Source of the DNA: Grimontia marina
Lineage (GTDB): Bacteria > Pseudomonadota > Gammaproteobacteria > Enterobacterales > Vibrionaceae
Direction: 5' to 3'
Assembly (NCBI RefSeq): GCF_900060185.1
Contig: NZ_FIZY01000007.1
Span: 1 to 64,000, forward strand
DNA: 64,000 nucleotides
A program made the position numbers and the translations under genes. How positions within the stretch are numbered: position 1 is the stretch's first letter; each line of letters begins with the position of its first letter. The notes beneath the pieces were generated by a model. That model did not search any database. It had not been told where the DNA came from and saw only the letters and a list, made by a program, of their open reading frames with translations. This document shows, piece after piece, positions 60,011 to 64,000 of this stretch.

Positions 60011-63000
60011 ATGAAAAATGACCCTTTCAGTGAACATCAAAAAGCGACATTAAGTGCTGCGACTGACATGACCTTTATGCTATCTGATGACTTTGATTTG
60101 AGTGCTTTTGCCCCAGAGCGAGACCTAGAAGTCACGGGCGGTGATGCTGCAAAAGCGCTGGCGATTGGAGCGATGGGCGCAGTTGAAGGAGGAGCCGAAA
60201 CATATCGACAAGGCCAGGGGTACCTAGGTGAGAAGGCCCGTGAAATGGGTGTGCCTGAGGAACTGGTTGAAGCGGCAAACTATACGCCTCAAGGCTTAAT
60301 GGTCAATTACATTGCGAAAGCCGGTGAGCTGGTTTCGGATGCTAAAGAGTGGGTAACCGAGACGCTGACGGAAGACGGCAAGCAGGCGCTGAACACTCTG
60401 CCGGTCACCGAGACGCCAGAGGGTGACTGGAAGCTATCGACTGACCCCGCCGTGTGGTCAATGCAACTGGCGCAGGGGATCGGGTATATGGTCCCGACCG
60501 TTGCAACGGCGATTTCAACGGGCGGCCTGTCATCGGGAGCAGCTATCCAGTCTCTTACAAACCTCGCTATCCGTTCAGGTGCTAAGCCAGAACTGGCCGC
60601 CAAAGCTGCACGCCTTGCTCATGCCTCACTGAGTAAGTCTCCAACTGCTACCGTCGCTATGGGCTCTGATGTTGGCTCGCAAGGGAACCAGGCAAAAGAA
60701 TCGATTTTAAATGCCGACTTGTCTCAACTTGCCAAAAGTGAGGTATTCCAAGAGGCCTTTCTGACGGTTGATGAAGATCCTAAGTTTACTCATCTCAGTG
60801 ATATAGAAAAGCTGGAAGAGGCGAGAAAGCGTACAGCGGACAGAGCATCTCGAGCAACCATGACGGACCCACTGACGTTAGGCTCCAGTGTGGCAGCGAC
60901 CTTAGTCGGTGACTTACCGTTGGCGAGCACATTGATGCAGGGTACAGGCAAAGGGCTGGTGAAGAGCATTGCTGCGGGAGCAGCGCGCGAAGCGCCAACC
61001 GAAGCGGCCCAAGGTGGCGTGCAGCAATACGTATCGAATAAAGTCTCCAATGAGTTCGCCGGTACCGAGGTGGATCTGATGGATGGCGTTGCGCTTTCTG
61101 CGGTGAACGAAGGTGCTATCGGCGGTGCTGTGGGCGCGACGATGGGGGCGGGAGGCGCTTACCGTGGTGGTGACGCGCTACAAGACGACAAGCAAACTGA
61201 CCATGTTGAAGGTGGGGAGCCGTCACAACCTACACAGGGTGTGGATGATTCACAGACTGCGCCACAGCATGGAATGCCTGAATCTGTGGCGGACAGCTCC
61301 GAGCTTTCGCCAAAAAGTTCTAAAGAGGGACAGGAAGCTGTTGGCCAAAAAGTCGATACGCAAGACGCATTAAAACAAAAGCTAGTTTCCTCTCGACAAG
61401 CTCTTCGTAAACGACGCGTGCTCAGTGATCCGCAGGACTATGCAGTGCAAACGCTGAAACTGGCGTACGCCATGGACCAAGAGCAAGCAGACATGTTGGT
61501 TGATCGTTTAGAGCAAGGCGACCACAGCGCAGAAGCTGAGCTTTACGCATTAGCCGATCGTGCCAGTGAGTTGGATTTGGATGCGTCTGGCCTGCAACAG
61601 TTGTTTGACCAGGCTGTGAGCCAACGAAATGCAGCCGGTCAGCGAAAAGCCTCTAACACTGAGCGCTACATTCAGGCGCTAGAACAAGGACGGGAGCAAG
61701 TGCTCAATGCTAAGCACTCTCCACCGACATATAAGCCTTACCATTCGCCTGAGGATCCGCGAATAGCTCAATGGGAAGCGGAAGAAGCGGCAAAGGACGC
61801 ACGCCAATTCGATCCAGACATGGCACGTGCTGAGCTACTGAAACGGGAAGCAGAGGCAGAGCGCTCGGTCAAAGGTGGCATTACCGAGCCTGAGATGGGT
61901 GGTGTAACCCGCCCATTCCAGCATGAACAGGAACGTCAGGCTGCAGAGCAACAACGAACAGAACAGCAAGCGCAACGTGAACAGGGCCAAAAACCGATTT
62001 CTGATTTCACTGACACAGTGAAGAAAACCAAATCTATGCGTAAGCGCCTCAAGCAGCGAATGGCGAAAGCTAACCCACAATTAGCGGAAGCGTTGCTCGA
62101 ATCACTGCGCCATGCGCCAGAACGTATCGCCGCGTTTGAGGCAGAAGCCGAGCGCCGAAAAGCCTATGAAGAATCGTTGCCTGAAAACCGTGAGCGTCGA
62201 GCACAGGCGGAAGCGCTGTTCAACCCGAAGAGTCACGAGGCGGTCACCGTACCGGACTTTGAGCGTCATGCCGTTGCTCAGGTGATTAACGAACTGCGTG
62301 AGCGTGGTGAGAAAATCATTGCTGGGCTGCCGGAAGAGGAACAGACCACTGCACGTGAAGACCTGAACAAGGCACAAGCGTTTGTAACAACCCGCCTTCG
62401 CATGATGATGGACGAAGCCAAGGCCAACCGCACCAAGACGCTGAAAGACTTTACGCCACGTTATCAGCCCAAGCCGCAACAGCAACCTGAGGTTGAAGAG
62501 GAAGCCGACGCGGAGCAAGTGGCGAAGACCGACAGCACCGATGACGAGGCCACTGGCAAACAAAGTACCGAGACTGAACACACACCTCAAGAAAAGCGAG
62601 CGCCAGCGCAACAAGAGTCATCCACAGAAACGGTGGAAAAGGCTGAGGACAACCCGTCGGATAAAACGCCAGAGGCCACACCGGCTAAGGAGAAAGAAGA
62701 AAAAGCGGTCGCTTCAGAACGCATCGAGGATGTCGGTGAGAAGATTGGTGGTGCCCGCAAAGATATCTGGCAGGCGTATTCAAGCAGTCTCGAAGGCAAG
62801 GACAGTGAGGACATTAAAGTGCTGCCACTGTCCAAGGTCTGGCCTCAACCGAATTACACGAGCCTGTTGAAAGCCGGGGTATCTTCTGAGGCGCTGAGCC
62901 TGTTCCGGGCTATCCGCGATATTGTCCCCGCCAAACCCCGCGCCAGCTACAAGGTCACCCGGTGGGCCACACAAGTGAGTATGCTCCGTGATATCGGGAT

Positions 63001-64000
63001 GACAGTGATTGATGGTGCGTTACCGGTGGATGACGCTATTGCCCGGCTGAGTTCAAGCTCGGTACGCGGTACCTTGGGCCTTTCTGGTAAAGCGGCGCTT
63101 TATGAAGCCATGGGCCATGACCAGAGTCTGTCTGATTTTGAGGTGTCATCCGGTGCTTACTCGCTGTTTGAAGGCACACGCTATGACCCGCCAAAAACGA
63201 TATGGACGGTGACGCGCAAAGCGAAAGGGGGCCTTTATGGCAACTGGCCGAGAGTGATGGCCAGTGGTGGCACGCAGACAGAAGCTATCGAGCGTTTCAA
63301 AACTCATTTTGCCGAACTGAAACAGGGGCCGACGCCTAAGAAAAACACCTCGTTTGACCTCTACACCAAAGCCGGGGAAGCGGGCTTTTTTATCGGTAAG
63401 AAGGTGGGCCGCACCTACATCGACTTAGCCGGGCCGATTGAAAAGCTGGCCGAGGCGAGGGCGATGCTTACAGACCAGCATGACGTGCTGGCTGAGAAGT
63501 TAGCGGGCGCAAAATATACGCCACCGCCCCGGCGCGACACTAACCAGCCCAGAGTCGGCGAGGACTTACGTCAGGGCGGGGATGTGACGGCCGAAGACTT
63601 TGCCAAGACGTTCGGTTTCCGGGGCGTGGAGTTCGGGAACTGGGTCGAGCAAACCAAGCGACAGCGTATGGTCAATGATGCGTTTGATGGCCTGATGGAT
63701 TTGGCGGCGGTCTTGGGCATTCCGCCCAAGGCCATTTCCTTAAACGGCGAGCTGGGACTGGCGTTTGGGGCGAGAGGAGCTGGCGGGCGAAATCCGGCAG
63801 CCGCGCATTATGAGCCGGGACGTGTGGTCATCAACCTCACCAAAAATAATGGGGCAGGCTCGTTGGGCCATGAGTGGTGGCACGCACTCGATAATTACTT
63901 TGGCAAGATGAACCTTGGTATCGAGCGAGGACAGGGTGCTGCGACCTATTTGACGAGAGACGCTGACCATCCCTCCGCCGTTGCAGGCGTGCGGCAAGAA
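60011..64000 (+). CDS. Giant phage polyvalent protein (partial, runs off the right edge)
   Basis: At least 1330 codons with no stop before the window end. Layout: short N-terminal region; hydrophobic Gly/Ala segments near residues 150-180 and 360-380 (AIGGAVGATMGAGG); a very long charged helical part (about 430-890); a KIGGARKD and WPQPNYTSLLKAG segment (about 905-960); and, near residue 1200, FGFRGVEFGNWVEQTKRQRMVNDAFDGLMDLA leading to GLAFGARGAGGRNPAAAHYEP, VINLTK and GSLGHEWWHALDNYF. This end matches large polyvalent-protein associated domains (LPD type) with an intact HEWWH metallopeptidase motif (residues 1287-1291). Such proteins enter the host with the DNA and carry several counter-host activities; further domains should follow to the right. 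Confidence 0.85.
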   Translation, partial: MKNDPFSEHQKATLSAATDMTFMLSDDFDLSAFAPERDLEVTGGDAAKALAIGAMGAVEGGAETYRQGQGYLGEKAREMGVPEELVEAANYTPQGLMVNYIAKAGELVSDAKEWVTETLTEDGKQALNTLPVTETPEGDWKLSTDPAVWSMQLAQGIGYMVPTVATAISTGGLSSGAAIQSLTNLAIRSGAKPELAAKAARLAHASLSKSPTATVAMGSDVGSQGNQAKESILNADLSQLAKSEVFQEAFLTVDEDPKFTHLSDIEKLEEARKRTADRASRATMTDPLTLGSSVAATLVGDLPLASTLMQGTGKGLVKSIAAGAAREAPTEAAQGGVQQYVSNKVSNEFAGTEVDLMDGVALSAVNEGAIGGAVGATMGAGGAYRGGDALQDDKQTDHVEGGEPSQPTQGVDDSQTAPQHGMPESVADSSELSPKSSKEGQEAVGQKVDTQDALKQKLVSSRQALRKRRVLSDPQDYAVQTLKLAYAMDQEQADMLVDRLEQGDHSAEAELYALADRASELDLDASGLQQLFDQAVSQRNAAGQRKASNTERYIQALEQGREQVLNAKHSPPTYKPYHSPEDPRIAQWEAEEAAKDARQFDPDMARAELLKREAEAERSVKGGITEPEMGGVTRPFQHEQERQAAEQQRTEQQAQREQGQKPISDFTDTVKKTKSMRKRLKQRMAKANPQLAEALLESLRHAPERIAAFEAEAERRKAYEESLPENRERRAQAEALFNPKSHEAVTVPDFERHAVAQVINELRERGEKIIAGLPEEEQTTAREDLNKAQAFVTTRLRMMMDEAKANRTKTLKDFTPRYQPKPQQQPEVEEEADAEQVAKTDSTDDEATGKQSTETEHTPQEKRAPAQQESSTETVEKAEDNPSDKTPEATPAKEKEEKAVASERIEDVGEKIGGARKDIWQAYSSSLEGKDSEDIKVLPLSKVWPQPNYTSLLKAGVSSEALSLFRAIRDIVPAKPRASYKVTRWATQVSMLRDIGMTVIDGALPVDDAIARLSSSSVRGTLGLSGKAALYEAMGHDQSLSDFEVSSGAYSLFEGTRYDPPKTIWTVTRKAKGGLYGNWPRVMASGGTQTEAIERFKTHFAELKQGPTPKKNTSFDLYTKAGEAGFFIGKKVGRTYIDLAGPIEKLAEARAMLTDQHDVLAEKLAGAKYTPPPRRDTNQPRVGEDLRQGGDVTAEDFAKTFGFRGVEFGNWVEQTKRQRMVNDAFDGLMDLAAVLGIPPKAISLNGELGLAFGARGAGGRNPAAAHYEPGRVVINLTKNNGAGSLGHEWWHALDNYFGKMNLGIERGQGAATYLTRDADHPSAVAGVRQE

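Noticed and set aside
47244-64000. Diversity-generating retroelement like that of Bordetella phage BPP-1
   Set aside because: No reverse transcriptase frame or template/variable repeat pair was found in the window; one could still lie beyond the right edge.

Overview
The window looks like a Vibrionaceae chromosome carrying an almost complete, podovirus-type prophage. The first 7.3 kb is ordinary host sequence: udk (uridine kinase), dcd (dCTP deaminase), an asmA-family gene, a YdjM-type membrane protein, a cobO/btuR cobalamin adenosyltransferase on the minus strand, and a secreted dienelactone-hydrolase-family protein. Two small palindromic MITE-like elements (about 1742-2025 and 6311-6485) lie between them. 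The attC sites near 13.4 kb closely match the Vibrio cholerae VCR type, which supports Vibrionaceae; a genus such as Grimontia, Enterovibrio or Vibrio is only a guess.

At 7317-7379 an ORF that begins like a low-molecular-weight protein-tyrosine phosphatase stops after about 14 family-like residues. Next to it come triplicated CCTCCAAAA sites, a lambda-type integrase and an excisionase. I read this as the left prophage junction. The prophage continues past the right edge, so the other att site is not visible.

Phage layout: int-xis-dam (leftward); an anti-repressor locus organised like P22 immI (Ant and an Arc-like gene leftward, a divergent Mnt-like gene, operator palindromes between) plus a small Hha-like protein; a leftward recombination operon (Rad52-family annealing protein and coiled-coil partner); cI/cro with matching operators and a CRP-like site; a rightward replication operon (initiator with internal 15-bp iterations, a DUF6475-like loader, DUF1367, DUF1364 and VRR-NUC proteins, a Q-like antiterminator); then a late region with a double-terminator leader, M15 endolysin, holins, terminase, P22-like portal, scaffold-like protein, DUF4043-type capsid, adaptors, tail fibre and tail-tip proteins, small internal proteins and a giant polyvalent protein cut by the window end (more than 1330 residues, with an HEWWH motif).

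Three blocks of AT-richer accessory genes interrupt this phage map (about 10.0-16.1, 18.9-29.4 and 40.0-41.15 kb). Many of these genes are separated by integron attC sites, yet no integron integrase is present. Three units in the first and third blocks share one roughly 180-bp repeat on their left and one hairpin-containing repeat on their right. Cargo includes LysE, PhzF, GFA-family and GNAT proteins, YciI, DUF4279, envelope proteins, and a three-gene operon that fits the ABC-three-component (ABC-3C) anti-phage systems: a REase-like effector, a middle component and an SMC-like ATPase. The most interesting reading is a temperate phage that stores integron-type cassettes, including defence genes, at several sites in its genome.
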